From an unicellular cyanobacterium SU3 (GTDB taxonomy: Bacteria > Cyanobacteriota > Cyanobacteriia > Cyanobacteriales > Microcystaceae): DNA of 32,181 nt. Positions within the stretch are counted from its first letter, which is position 1. Each line of letters begins with the position of its first letter. Positions 25,270 through 32,181 of the stretch are shown here, one piece after another. The DNA is taken from positions 1-32,181 of the forward strand of contig NETF01000207.1 of assembly GCA_002172675.1 (NCBI GenBank), written 5' to 3'. The notes under the pieces were generated by a model. The model was given only the letters and a program-made list of their open reading frames with translations, had not been told where the DNA came from and ran no database searches. The translations under genes were made by a program, and so were the position numbers.

Positions 25270-25752
25270 ATGATAGAAACTCAAGCATTATCTAATCAAA
25301 GAGCAGTAAATGATCCTTATCTTCATCTGCAAATTGATAGTCAAACTCAAATTTTATTACCTATGGCAATGACAAAAGAAGTATTGATTATTGCTTCTAG
25401 TCGTTTAACTATTATGCCCAATATGCCTCCATTTTTTTTAGGATTATTAAATCAACGTAGTCGAATTTTTTGGGTGGTGGATCTCGGAAAATTCCTAAAC
25501 TTATCTTCACTTAAATTAGATAATCAGGAATATTCTATCGCTATTATTTACTCAAGGAAAAAAGCATTAGCATTAGCAGTAGAAAAGGTGATGGGAGTGA
25601 CGCGTTTTTCTAAAGAAAAAATAGAATCTCCTTTTAATACCGTCAAACCAGATTTAATTCCATACTTACAAGGCTGTATCCCTCAAGAAAAACAACTTTT
25701 TTTTATTTTAGACCCTGAAGCCATTTTGAATTCACCGATTCTCAGTGTATAA
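25270..25752 (+). CDS. pilI: CheW-like adaptor, PilI type
   Basis: A 160-residue CheW-domain protein, the adaptor that joins methyl-accepting receptors to a CheA-type kinase. A divergent CheW beta-barrel is visible in the MPPFFLGLLNQRSRIFWVVDL block, where family members typically show IP.....VLG..N.RG...PV.DL, followed by ALAVEKVMGV and a C-terminal strand ending ILDPEAIL. The usual RG reads RS here. In related operons the next genes encode a receptor (PilJ) and a CheA kinase (PilL); here a strong terminator follows within 50 bases and neither gene is present. Confidence 0.82.
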   Translation: MIETQALSNQRAVNDPYLHLQIDSQTQILLPMAMTKEVLIIASSRLTIMPNMPPFFLGLLNQRSRIFWVVDLGKFLNLSSLKLDNQEYSIAIIYSRKKALALAVEKVMGVTRFSKEKIESPFNTVKPDLIPYLQGCIPQEKQLFFILDPEAILNSPILSV

Positions 25753-25801
25753 ACCTTGCTAATTACCCCTAAAGAGGGGAAGAACTTCTCGAAAATTGAC
25801 T

Positions 25802-25857
25802 AACACTCAGAGATTACTTCGCGATACAACAACGGAGTAATCTTGAAGTGTTTTTTT
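25802..25857 (+). terminator. Intrinsic terminator after the pilG-H-I set
   Basis: AGATTACTTCG (25811-25821) pairs with CGGAGTAATCT (25833-25843), one pair being G-T, around an 11-base loop. A lower stem AACACT (25802-25807) / AGTGTT (25847-25852) runs straight into a T-run ending at 25857. This is the clearest terminator in the window. A small CCCCT/AGGGG hairpin lies just upstream at 25766-25779. Confidence 0.85.
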
Positions 25858-26229
25858 ATGATTATTGAGTTTATTTATAAGATACACAAGAAGTCGGTAC
25901 AACTAATTTTGCTGACGACTCAGTATATTCCTCATGACTGCAGTTGATTTAATCACCAAACAATAAAAATTTGTTAACTTTTTCTTAATATAGTTTTTTT
26001 GTTCTCTACGCACATTTCTGTATTATTACGGAACTCACAAATTTTATGTGTAGTAAGAATTAGTTATTAATTGAAAAATAAGCACAATGACTTAGTAAAA
26101 ATACTGATTTTTTTTTATTTACTCAAGTTTTAAAAAAAGTCAGTGAATATACGATGGCTCTTTAGAATTTTCATATTTACAATTAAGAAGAATCTAGGAA
26201 TTACAACTTTTTTACAAAAATTTCACATC
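25858..26229. other. Intergenic region upstream of the acyltransferase gene
   Basis: About 370 AT-rich bases. A GTG at 26143 opens a frame continuous with the acyltransferase gene, but that stretch lacks protein-like character and I treat it as leader. I see no RNA gene, repeat or clear promoter here. Confidence 0.4.
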
Positions 26230-27195
26230 ATGTTATTGTCTTCTTTACAAAACAAGGAAAATCCCACCGTTTGGGTTTTTCCAGGACAGGGTTCTCAAAA
26301 GTTAGCAATGGGACGAGAACTATTAGAGTTTCCCTTAACGCAATGGAGATTGCAACAAGCCGAATCTATTCTGGGTTGGTCTATTGCAAAGTTATGGCAA
26401 AGTGATGACAAGCAATTATCTCATACTCAGTACACTCAACCGTGTCTTTATGTTTTTATGACACTTTTGGTTGATTTTTTGAAGCGTTCAGGCTACCAAC
26501 CTAACTTAGTATCTGGTTATAGTTTTGGGGAATATGTCGCTTTATACGCTGCAGGAGCTTACGATTTTGAAACAGGTTTAAAATTGATTAAAAAACGGGC
26601 AGAAATCATGTCTCGTTTACCCCAAGGTTCTATGATGACTTTAATAGGGTTCGATCCTGAAAAACTTAGACAACTGGTGATTGATACTCCTAATGTTTGG
26701 TTAGCGAATGATAACTCAACTTATGCCCTTCTTTCGGGTACATCTGAAGCGATCGCCTCTGTTTTATCTCAAGTTTCAGTTGATCGTGTGATTCCTTTAT
26801 CCGTTAGTGCAGCCTTTCATACACCATTAGTAGAAACGGCAGCCCAAGAATTCAAAGAGATTTTATACTCCGTTGATTTTCAACCTTTTTGGGTTCCTGT
26901 TTTTTGTAGTGTAGACTGTACTTTGAGTTTAAATATTAATCAGGTCAAACGTAATTTGATTGAGCAAATTAGTCAACCAGTTCGATGGGAAATGATTTCT
27001 AGAACCCTAATACACCAAGGAATTAAACAAGCTTGGCAAATTGGTTGTGGTCAAGGTTTAGTTAAACCGATGAAGCAGATTGATCCCAATTTAGAAATTA
27101 ATAATATTGCTTCGACTGCTGATATCGATAGTATCGTGATTCGAGAGCAACTCCAAAAATTGTTCATTGCTAATCGAGAAATTGTAGAAAGATAA
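26230..27195 (+). CDS. Stand-alone acyltransferase, malonyl-CoA:ACP transacylase (FabD) type
   Basis: A 321-residue acyltransferase-fold protein. The oxyanion loop GQGSQ is at 19-23, the nucleophile Ser98 is in GYSFGE (usually GHSLGE), Arg123 (KKRAEIM) is at the position that binds the malonyl carboxylate, and catalytic His197 is in AAFHTP (usually AFHSP). The active site looks complete but is divergent. I start it at the ATG at 26230, which gives the usual short lead to the VWVFPGQGSQ strand; a GTG at 26143 would add 29 atypical residues. No fatty-acid or polyketide gene lies nearby. It could be the cell's FabD or an in-trans acyltransferase for a polyketide or glycolipid synthase. Confidence 0.82.
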   Translation: MLLSSLQNKENPTVWVFPGQGSQKLAMGRELLEFPLTQWRLQQAESILGWSIAKLWQSDDKQLSHTQYTQPCLYVFMTLLVDFLKRSGYQPNLVSGYSFGEYVALYAAGAYDFETGLKLIKKRAEIMSRLPQGSMMTLIGFDPEKLRQLVIDTPNVWLANDNSTYALLSGTSEAIASVLSQVSVDRVIPLSVSAAFHTPLVETAAQEFKEILYSVDFQPFWVPVFCSVDCTLSLNINQVKRNLIEQISQPVRWEMISRTLIHQGIKQAWQIGCGQGLVKPMKQIDPNLEINNIASTADIDSIVIREQLQKLFIANREIVER

Positions 27196-27227
27196 TTAAC
27201 TTCTTGTCATACAATTAATTATTCATA

Positions 27228-27335
27228 TATAGCGTTTCTCGGACTCATTAGGCACACAGGCACATTTTCCACCCGCTTCCTGCCTTCTGCTTCAAAGTAC
27301 AACTTTTATACCTCACAAGTATGAGAACTGCTATA
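27228..27335. repeat. 108-bp MITE-like element with imperfect terminal inverted repeats
   Basis: The left end TATAGCGTTTCTC (27228-27240) and the reverse complement of the right end, TATAGCAGTTCTC (27323-27335), agree at 11 of 13 positions. The interior has no ORF and includes a CT-rich stretch and ACAACTTTTATACCTCAC. It lies between the acyltransferase gene and a small convergent gene. TA-flanked, non-coding elements of this size fit a miniature transposable element or its remnant. Confidence 0.45.
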
Positions 27336-27409
27336 ATTAATAAGAAAATTGATTGTTAATATTTTATCAGTTTACAATCGATTGCCTGAAAAACTATTTT
27401 GTAGAATAA

Positions 27410-27673
27410 CTAAATTGTTTCAAGTTCATAGATTTGTTTTTCAATCCAATGATTAAGGCTAGAAGGTTGAGTGTCTTTTGATGTTGATGGACTCCCGAAA
27501 ATATGATCGATATCATCAATTAAAGTAGAATATTCATATTCACTAATCTCTCCTGTTGCTAAACGGAGTCTTATCGAAGCATATCTCAAAGCAGCTTTTT
27601 CATCAATTCCCTCAATTATGGCTTGAAGTCGAAGTTTGACAATAAATTGCTCAATTGCTGTATCTGAAAACAT
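27410..27673 (-). CDS. Small hypothetical protein
   Basis: An 87-residue, mostly helical, acidic protein with no signal peptide or membrane segment. The middle IDEKAALRYASIRLRLATG and a following acidic stretch (about residues 45-55) can be seen, with a Ser/Thr-rich linker before the last helix. I do not recognise the family. The ATG and coding character (balanced residue composition, no low complexity) favour a real gene, but there is no clear ribosome binding site. It stands alone between the MITE-like element and ycf4. Confidence 0.5.
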   Translation of the reverse strand: MFSDTAIEQFIVKLRLQAIIEGIDEKAALRYASIRLRLATGEISEYEYSTLIDDIDHIFGSPSTSKDTQPSSLNHWIEKQIYELETI

Positions 27674-27911
27674 ATTTGGACTAAAGATTAAGGACTGTTA
27701 CATCTAATTATGCCCAGTTGTTACGATAAAGTCTGTGATAGTTACAAAAATAAATATTGACCAAGATCACTCCTAATCACTACTATGGGACAAATAATAA
27801 AAATAATTGTTTCAATTACAGCCAACAGCCAACCCCATAGGATTGAGCTTTCCTTTTAATGATAGAATGCGATCGATCATCTGTAGGAAAAATCGGACAA
27901 AGGCAACGGCT

Positions 27912-28463
27912 ATGACAAGCGATCGCCTCATTTTTCGTCAAGACGTAATTGGTTCGCGTCGTTTCAGTAATTACTGGTGGGCAACCGTTTCAACCATTGG
28001 CGGTATTGGTTTTCTTTTAGCAGGACTTTCGAGTTATTTACACACGAATATACTCCTGGTTAGCGATACCTCTTCCCTTCAATTTATCCCTCAAGGAGTC
28101 GCTTTACTATTCTATGGGATAGCGGGGTCTCTTTTGGCATCCTATCAATGGTTAATGATTATCTTGAATGTGGGTGGAGGTTATAACGAATTCAATAAAC
28201 AAACCAATCAAGTTAAGATTTTTCGTTGGGGGTTTCCTGGGAAAAATCGCCAAGTTGAATTCACCTGTCCCCTCGAAGATGTCCAAGCCGTTAAGGCTGA
28301 GATTCAAGAAGGATTAAACACCAAACGGAAACTCTACTTAAAGGTTAAACAAAAACGCGATGTTCCCCTAACCCGTATCGGCCAACCTCTGTCCCTCTCA
28401 GAATTAGAAAATGAAGGGGCAGAATTAGCCAGTTTCATAGGGGTTCCCTTAGAAGGGTTGTAA
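27912..28463 (+). CDS. ycf4: Photosystem I assembly protein Ycf4
   Basis: A 183-residue thylakoid membrane protein that helps assemble photosystem I. Two transmembrane segments (about residues 20-42 and 62-85) are followed by a soluble C-terminal domain with GGGYNEFNK, the KIFRWGFPGKNR block and a C-terminal ELASFIGVPLEGL, all typical of Ycf4. I choose the ATG at 27912, which gives MTSDRLIFRQDVIGSRRFSN, the normal Ycf4 opening; an in-frame TTG at 27807 would add 35 residues without family similarity. A HIP1 site lies over codons 3-5. No close partner gene is adjacent. Confidence 0.92.
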   Translation: MTSDRLIFRQDVIGSRRFSNYWWATVSTIGGIGFLLAGLSSYLHTNILLVSDTSSLQFIPQGVALLFYGIAGSLLASYQWLMIILNVGGGYNEFNKQTNQVKIFRWGFPGKNRQVEFTCPLEDVQAVKAEIQEGLNTKRKLYLKVKQKRDVPLTRIGQPLSLSELENEGAELASFIGVPLEGL

Positions 28464-28602
28464 ACACACTGGGGGACTTGGGAGACAATTAAGAAATCTC
28501 GGAATTCTATATTCTCAATTCTGTATTCGCCTCCCTAACCCCATCAACTAATATTAGGGAGTACAAAGAAGCCTCAAACACATATTAACCTTGAAGATAT
28601 CT

Positions 28603-29331
28603 ATGAGAAACCTAAAAAAACGTTGGTTAACAACTTTAGCCTGTCTTATCTTAGTCTCTGGTTTCATGATAAGTGGGTGTTCTAATGCCGATAGTAACTC
28701 TGAGACTGTAGTCAATCCTAATGAAAATCAACAAGTGAGTCAATTAAATATGGATAATTATCCCAGATTAGAGGGTAACGCTGTGGTTGAAATGACCATT
28801 AATGGTTCTCCTGTTACCATCGAAGTTAAAGGAGAAAATGCCCCAATTACAGCCGGAAATTTTGTGGATTTAGTTCAGAGGGGTTTTTATGATGGGTTAA
28901 CCTTCCATCGTGTGGTCAAAGATCCTCAACCGTTTGTGGCCCAAGGGGGTGATCCTCAAGGAACTGGAATGGGTGGCTTTGTTGACCCCCAAACGAAACA
29001 AGAAAGACGTATTCCCCTAGAAATTAAGCTAGAAGGAGACGAAAATCCCACCTATAGTAAAGCCCTCGGACAACAAGGAAACCGTACCGCTATGTCTCAA
29101 CCAGTGGTTCTGAAACATGAACGGGGAGCCGTGGCCATGGCTCGTTCTGGAATGCCGGATTCTGCTTCGTCTCAATTTTATTTCGCCCTATCAGATTTAG
29201 AATTTCTCAATGGAGACTATGCTGTTTTTGGGGAAGTCACCGACGGAATGGATGTAGTCGATGGCATTAAACAAGGCGATCGCATTGACTCGGCTAAAGT
29301 GGTTTCTGGTTTGGAAAATTTGAAAAAATAG
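28603..29331 (+). CDS. Cyclophilin-type peptidyl-prolyl cis-trans isomerase, lipoprotein
   Basis: A 242-residue exported cyclophilin. The N-terminus has positive charges, a hydrophobic core and the lipobox ISGC with the lipidated Cys at residue 26, so it should be anchored outside the cytoplasmic membrane or in the thylakoid lumen. A Ser/Asn-rich linker leads to the cyclophilin domain (about residues 60-240). Catalytic-site motifs are seen: [35 protein letters not shown] and [14 protein letters not shown] 15-20 residue insert (around residues 145-160) between the GGDP and AMAR blocks is longer than in minimal cyclophilins. I use the ATG at 28603 rather than an in-frame TTG four codons earlier. 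Confidence 0.92.
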   Translation: MRNLKKRWLTTLACLILVSGFMISGCSNADSNSETVVNPNENQQVSQLNMDNYPRLEGNAVVEMTINGSPVTIEVKGENAPITAGNFVDLVQRGFYDGLTFHRVVKDPQPFVAQGGDPQGTGMGGFVDPQTKQERRIPLEIKLEGDENPTYSKALGQQGNRTAMSQPVVLKHERGAVAMARSGMPDSASSQFYFALSDLEFLNGDYAVFGEVTDGMDVVDGIKQGDRIDSAKVVSGLENLKK

Positions 29332-29382
29332 TTAAACTCTACCGTTAACGACGGGGTCTGATTTTCTTAATCCAATAATAAC

Positions 29383-29416
29383 GCTCTCGATAATAACTTA
29401 AGCTAAAATCGAGAGC
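29383..29416 (+). other. Dyad between the cyclophilin gene and ppk
   Basis: GCTCTCGA (29383-29390) pairs exactly with TCGAGAGC (29409-29416) over an 18-base loop, about 50 bases after the cyclophilin stop and 90 before ppk. No T-run follows. It could be a weak terminator, a transcript-stabilising hairpin or a regulatory site. Confidence 0.4.
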
Positions 29417-29442
29417 AATTACTATTATTATAAACTTAATAC

Positions 29443-29472
29443 CTTAAACCCGCTTTAAAGAAATCTAAATCT
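29443..29472 (+). promoter_or_regulatory. Degenerate Pho-box-like repeats upstream of ppk
   Basis: CTTAAACC (29443-29450), TTTAAAGA (29454-29461) and CTAAATCT (29465-29472) are spaced by three bases, the period of the cyanobacterial SphR/PhoB box (Py-TTAA-Py-Py-T/A). They match that consensus at 6, 6 and 7 of 8 positions. They end 33 bases before the ppk start. The sequence is AT-rich, so chance similarity is possible. Confidence 0.3.
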
Positions 29473-29505
29473 TAAGAGTGTATGAGTTAGGAGAACACTA
29501 AAATT

Positions 29506-31677
29506 ATGGCACAGACAAAAGCTAAAGAAACCAACATTGATATTAAAGATCCTCAGTATTATATTAATCGAGAATTGAGTTGGTTAGAATTTAATTATCG
29601 TGTTTTAAATGAAGCCCTAGACTCTCGAACTCCTTTATTAGAAAGACTTAAATTTGTTGCTATTTTTAGCTCAAATCTAGACGAATTTTTTATGGTTAGG
29701 GTAGCAGGATTAAAACAACAAGTAGAAGCAGGAGTAACTAAGTTAACCGCCGATGGACGGACTCCTTTAGAACAATTAATTGCGATTAGCGATCGTCTGC
29801 GACCTTTAGTCAAAGAACAAGATCATCTTTTTGAATATACCTTAAGAAATTTATTAATTAATCAGGGAATTTATTTAATTAATTATGTAGACCTTGATCA
29901 AGAACAACGGACTTATTTACATCAATATTTTGATGATAATATTTTTCCGGTTTTAACCCCGTTAGCGGTTGATCCGTCTCACCCTTTTCCTTACATTTCT
30001 AATCTTAGTTTAAACTTAGGAGTGGTAGTCCGTGATCCTGAAACCAACGAAGAACATTTTGCACGGGTAAAAGTTCCTGGGGTATTACCCCGTTTTGTGG
30101 CACTTCCTCCAGAATTAAGACATCAAGAAGACGATCAAACCGCTATTTGGACTGGGGTTCCTTTAGAACAAGTCATTGCCCATAATCTTGAGGCTTTATT
30201 TCCTGGTATGATTGTTCAAGAATGTCATCCGTTTCGAGTGACAAGAAATGCCGATTTATCCGTAGAAGAAGACGAAGCCGATGACTTATTATTAGCTATC
30301 GAACAAGAATTAAGAAAGCGACATATTGGTAAGTCTGCGGTACGGTTAGAAATTCATGTCAGTACCCCCGAACCGATTAGAAATCAACTCATAGAAGACT
30401 TAAACTTAGAAGAGATTGATGTCTATGACATAGAGGGATTATTAGGATTAAAAGACCTATTTTATTTTATGTCCCTTCCTTGTCCAGACTTGAAAGATGA
30501 ACCTTGGAGTGCAGTGATTCCTCCAGCATTACAATCAGTAAAAAAGATAGTTGATGATAACGATGAAGGAAAAGTTCAAAGGGAAGGGGAGGATATTTTT
30601 TCGATTATTCGTCAAGGGGATATTTTAGTTCATCATCCTTATCATACCTTTAGTTCTTCTGTTCAACAATTTATTACTCAAGCAGCTTATGATCCCGATG
30701 TTTTAACCATCAAAATGACCTTATATAGAACGTCAGGAGATTCTCCTATTGTTAATGCTTTAATTGCTGCTGCTGCTAATGGTAAACAAGTGGCCGCTCT
30801 GGTCGAATTAAAAGCCAGATTTGATGAAGAAAATAATATTATTTGGGCCCGTCGTTTAGAACAATCAGGGGTTCATGTGGTCTATGGTTTGGTAGGATTA
30901 AAGACCCATACAAAAATTATTTTAATTGTTCGCCGAGAAGGTCAAAAAATTCGTCGTTATGTACATATTGGAACAGGAAATTATAACCCAAAAACAGCTA
31001 AGTTATACACTGATTTAGGACTGTTTAGTTGTCGAGAAGAATTAGGAGAAGATTTAACAGATTTATTCAACTTTTTAACAGGATATTCCCGTCAAAAGTC
31101 TTACCGTAAACTATTAGTTGCCCCTGTAAATATGCGCGATCGCATGGTATCGATGATTAATAGAGAAGCAGAACATTGTCGCAATGGAGGCAGTGGTCGT
31201 ATTGTCGCTAAAATGAATTCTTTAGTTGATCCTCAAATCATTGAAACCCTTTATCAAGCTTCCCAAGCAGGGGTAAAAATCGATTTAATTATACGGGGAA
31301 TTTGTTGTTTAAAACCTGGGGTTGAGGGGGTTAGTGAAAATATTCATGTAATTAGTATTGTCGGACGTTTCTTGGAACATTCACGAATTTTTTACTTCCA
31401 TAATGGAGGGGAAGAAGAAGTTTATATTGGTAGTGCAGACTGGATGACGCGCAATCTTTCTCGTCGTGTTGAAGCGGTTACGCCGGTAGAAGATGCTAAT
31501 ATTGCTCAAGAATTACAAGAAATTTTAGGGGTGATGTTATCTGATAATCGTCAAGCTTGGGAATTACAAACCGATGGTCGTTATATTCAACGTCAACCGA
31601 AAAGCAAAGCTCATCAACAAAGTTCTCAGAAAACGTTTAGGGAGATGGCGTTACAAGCTGCAAAAGACTCCGTTTAA
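29506..31677 (+). CDS. ppk1: Polyphosphate kinase 1
   Basis: A 723-residue enzyme that reversibly polymerises the ATP gamma-phosphate into polyphosphate. The N-terminal ELSWLEFNYRVLNEA block and SSNLDEFFMVRVAGLK are typical. The phospho-acceptor His468 is in GLKTHTKI and the second active-site His625 in FLEHSR, followed by GSADWMTRNL, the phospholipase D-like motif of the C-terminal domain. All catalytic residues known to me are kept and the length is normal. AGGAG at 29489-29493 lies 12 bases before the ATG. It is monocistronic, 174 bases after the cyclophilin gene. Confidence 0.97.
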   Translation: MAQTKAKETNIDIKDPQYYINRELSWLEFNYRVLNEALDSRTPLLERLKFVAIFSSNLDEFFMVRVAGLKQQVEAGVTKLTADGRTPLEQLIAISDRLRPLVKEQDHLFEYTLRNLLINQGIYLINYVDLDQEQRTYLHQYFDDNIFPVLTPLAVDPSHPFPYISNLSLNLGVVVRDPETNEEHFARVKVPGVLPRFVALPPELRHQEDDQTAIWTGVPLEQVIAHNLEALFPGMIVQECHPFRVTRNADLSVEEDEADDLLLAIEQELRKRHIGKSAVRLEIHVSTPEPIRNQLIEDLNLEEIDVYDIEGLLGLKDLFYFMSLPCPDLKDEPWSAVIPPALQSVKKIVDDNDEGKVQREGEDIFSIIRQGDILVHHPYHTFSSSVQQFITQAAYDPDVLTIKMTLYRTSGDSPIVNALIAAAANGKQVAALVELKARFDEENNIIWARRLEQSGVHVVYGLVGLKTHTKIILIVRREGQKIRRYVHIGTGNYNPKTAKLYTDLGLFSCREELGEDLTDLFNFLTGYSRQKSYRKLLVAPVNMRDRMVSMINREAEHCRNGGSGRIVAKMNSLVDPQIIETLYQASQAGVKIDLIIRGICCLKPGVEGVSENIHVISIVGRFLEHSRIFYFHNGGEEEVYIGSADWMTRNLSRRVEAVTPVEDANIAQELQEILGVMLSDNRQAWELQTDGRYIQRQPKSKAHQQSSQKTFREMALQAAKDSV

Positions 31678-31722
31678 TAGCGGTTTTTAATTGGGTGTAT
31701 CAATATTCTAGTTAAGGTGAGG

Positions 31723-31771
31723 GTGGGGAGTGTACTTCGGCAAGCTCAGCAACAGGGAAGTGTGGGAAGAT
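31723..31771. repeat. 49-bp interspersed repeat, copy 2
   Basis: Same orientation as the copy at 22902-22950, differing at 3 of 49 positions, all transitions (T to C, G to A, G to A). It lies 45 bases after the ppk stop in non-coding DNA. Confidence 0.8.
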
Positions 31772-31838
31772 AGGGAGAATTTTTAGTTTAATCGTTATCG
31801 ATATGAAAACTGCTCTAAACCTGATTCAGGCTTATTAT

Positions 31839-32030
31839 TTACTCTTGCCGTTGCTCGAAGCACGCAGTAAGAGCATAATAGATCATGGCTTTTACTATTT
31901 GCCAAAAGGGTAAAATAATAAGATTGAGTAACGAAAAGAAGAGTATTGATCCCAAAAATCCCAAAGCAATTATCCCATAAATAGTAAAGTCAGTGTTTTC
32001 ATTAATAGTGAAGAATGGGATCACTGACAA
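31839..32030 (-). CDS. Doubtful small membrane ORF
   Basis: A 63-residue frame with two hydrophobic stretches (about 16-33 and 35-52) that opens only at a TTG (32030) without a ribosome binding site. The frame stays open about 15 codons further upstream, also hydrophobic (KPYLISVIPILSV), without an ATG. It may be a real small membrane protein with an unusual start, a decayed gene fragment, or chance. No family is recognised. Confidence 0.25.
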   Translation of the reverse strand: MSVIPFFTINENTDFTIYGIIALGFLGSILFFSLLNLIILPFWQIVKAMIYYALTACFEQRQE

Positions 32031-32181
32031 GATGGGAATAACTGAGATTAAATAGGGTTTGCTGAATAAAAGCTAAACCCTCATTATTAAAAGGTTACAC
32101 TTATACTCGATGAGGAAAAAAGATCAGCTAGTGCAGCTAAAAACCGCTAAAATTGGTAGAAAGACCTCGCAGTTGTTAGAC
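32031..32181. other. Window end, no feature recognised
   Basis: The last 151 bases show no gene, repeat or regulatory signal that I can support, apart from the open upstream extension of the minus-strand frame ending at 31839. Confidence 0.4.

Noticed and set aside
26143-26229. N-terminal extension of the acyltransferase from GTG at 26143
   Set aside because: The 29 extra residues do not resemble the family's N-terminus; the ATG at 26230 gives the expected lead to the GQGSQ loop.
27807-27911. N-terminal extension of Ycf4 from TTG at 27807
   Set aside because: The ATG at 27912 gives the normal Ycf4 opening and length.

Overview
The window looks like chromosome of a low-G+C unicellular cyanobacterium of the Crocosphaera/Cyanothece kind. 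The evidence is chlL and chlN (dark protochlorophyllide reductase), ycf4 (photosystem I assembly), cyanobacterial-type ftsW and gyrase/topoisomerase A genes, a PatA-type response regulator, and about twenty HIP1 palindromes (GCGATCGC) counted by eye. The genus is an inference. I see no rRNA, tRNA, CRISPR array, transposase or phage gene.

Layout. 1-2.1 kb: a Uma2-family gene (minus strand), a long leader, and chlL. 2.1-4.6 kb: a 181-bp segment bounded by inverted repeats, two tandem DUF5331-like genes that were duplicated together with their leader, then chlN. 4.8-8.5 kb: a PEP-CTERM secreted protein, a GT39-like membrane glycosyltransferase (minus), and cofH (deazaflavin synthesis). 8.6-18.6 kb: a C-P lyase (phosphonate) operon in the order phnD-C-E-E-G-H-I-J-K-L-M-F. 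18.7-22.8 kb: ftsW, a 60-residue membrane protein (minus), and a GyrA/ParC subunit (minus). 23.4-25.8 kb: a three-gene type IV pilus chemotaxis set of pilG/patA, pilH and pilI/cheW type, closed by a strong terminator. 26.2-31.7 kb: a stand-alone malonyl-CoA:ACP-type acyltransferase, a small hypothetical gene, ycf4, a lipoprotein cyclophilin and ppk. The last 500 bases hold a repeat copy and a doubtful small membrane ORF.

How the genes work together. PhnD-C-E-E import phosphonates. PhnG-H-I-J-K-L and PhnM convert alkylphosphonate to ribosyl cyclic phosphate plus alkane, which is methane if methylphosphonate is the substrate. A GntR/UTRA regulator (PhnF) closes the operon. PhnN, PhnO and PhnP are not in this window, so the last steps must be encoded elsewhere. 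ppk, about 11 kb downstream, is also a phosphorus gene, but nothing shows that the two loci are linked.

The most notable point is that phnF appears to be a full-length regulator whose first 61 codons contain no ATG, GTG or TTG. Its reading frame opens at a CTG that overlaps the phnM stop as CTGA. Calling it from the first conventional start would remove the DNA-binding helix-turn-helix. Other points of interest are a four-cysteine insert in PhnK, a palindrome between phnI and phnJ, the duplicated DUF5331 unit between chlL and chlN, and several families of short repeats, including a 49-bp sequence present twice about 9 kb apart.
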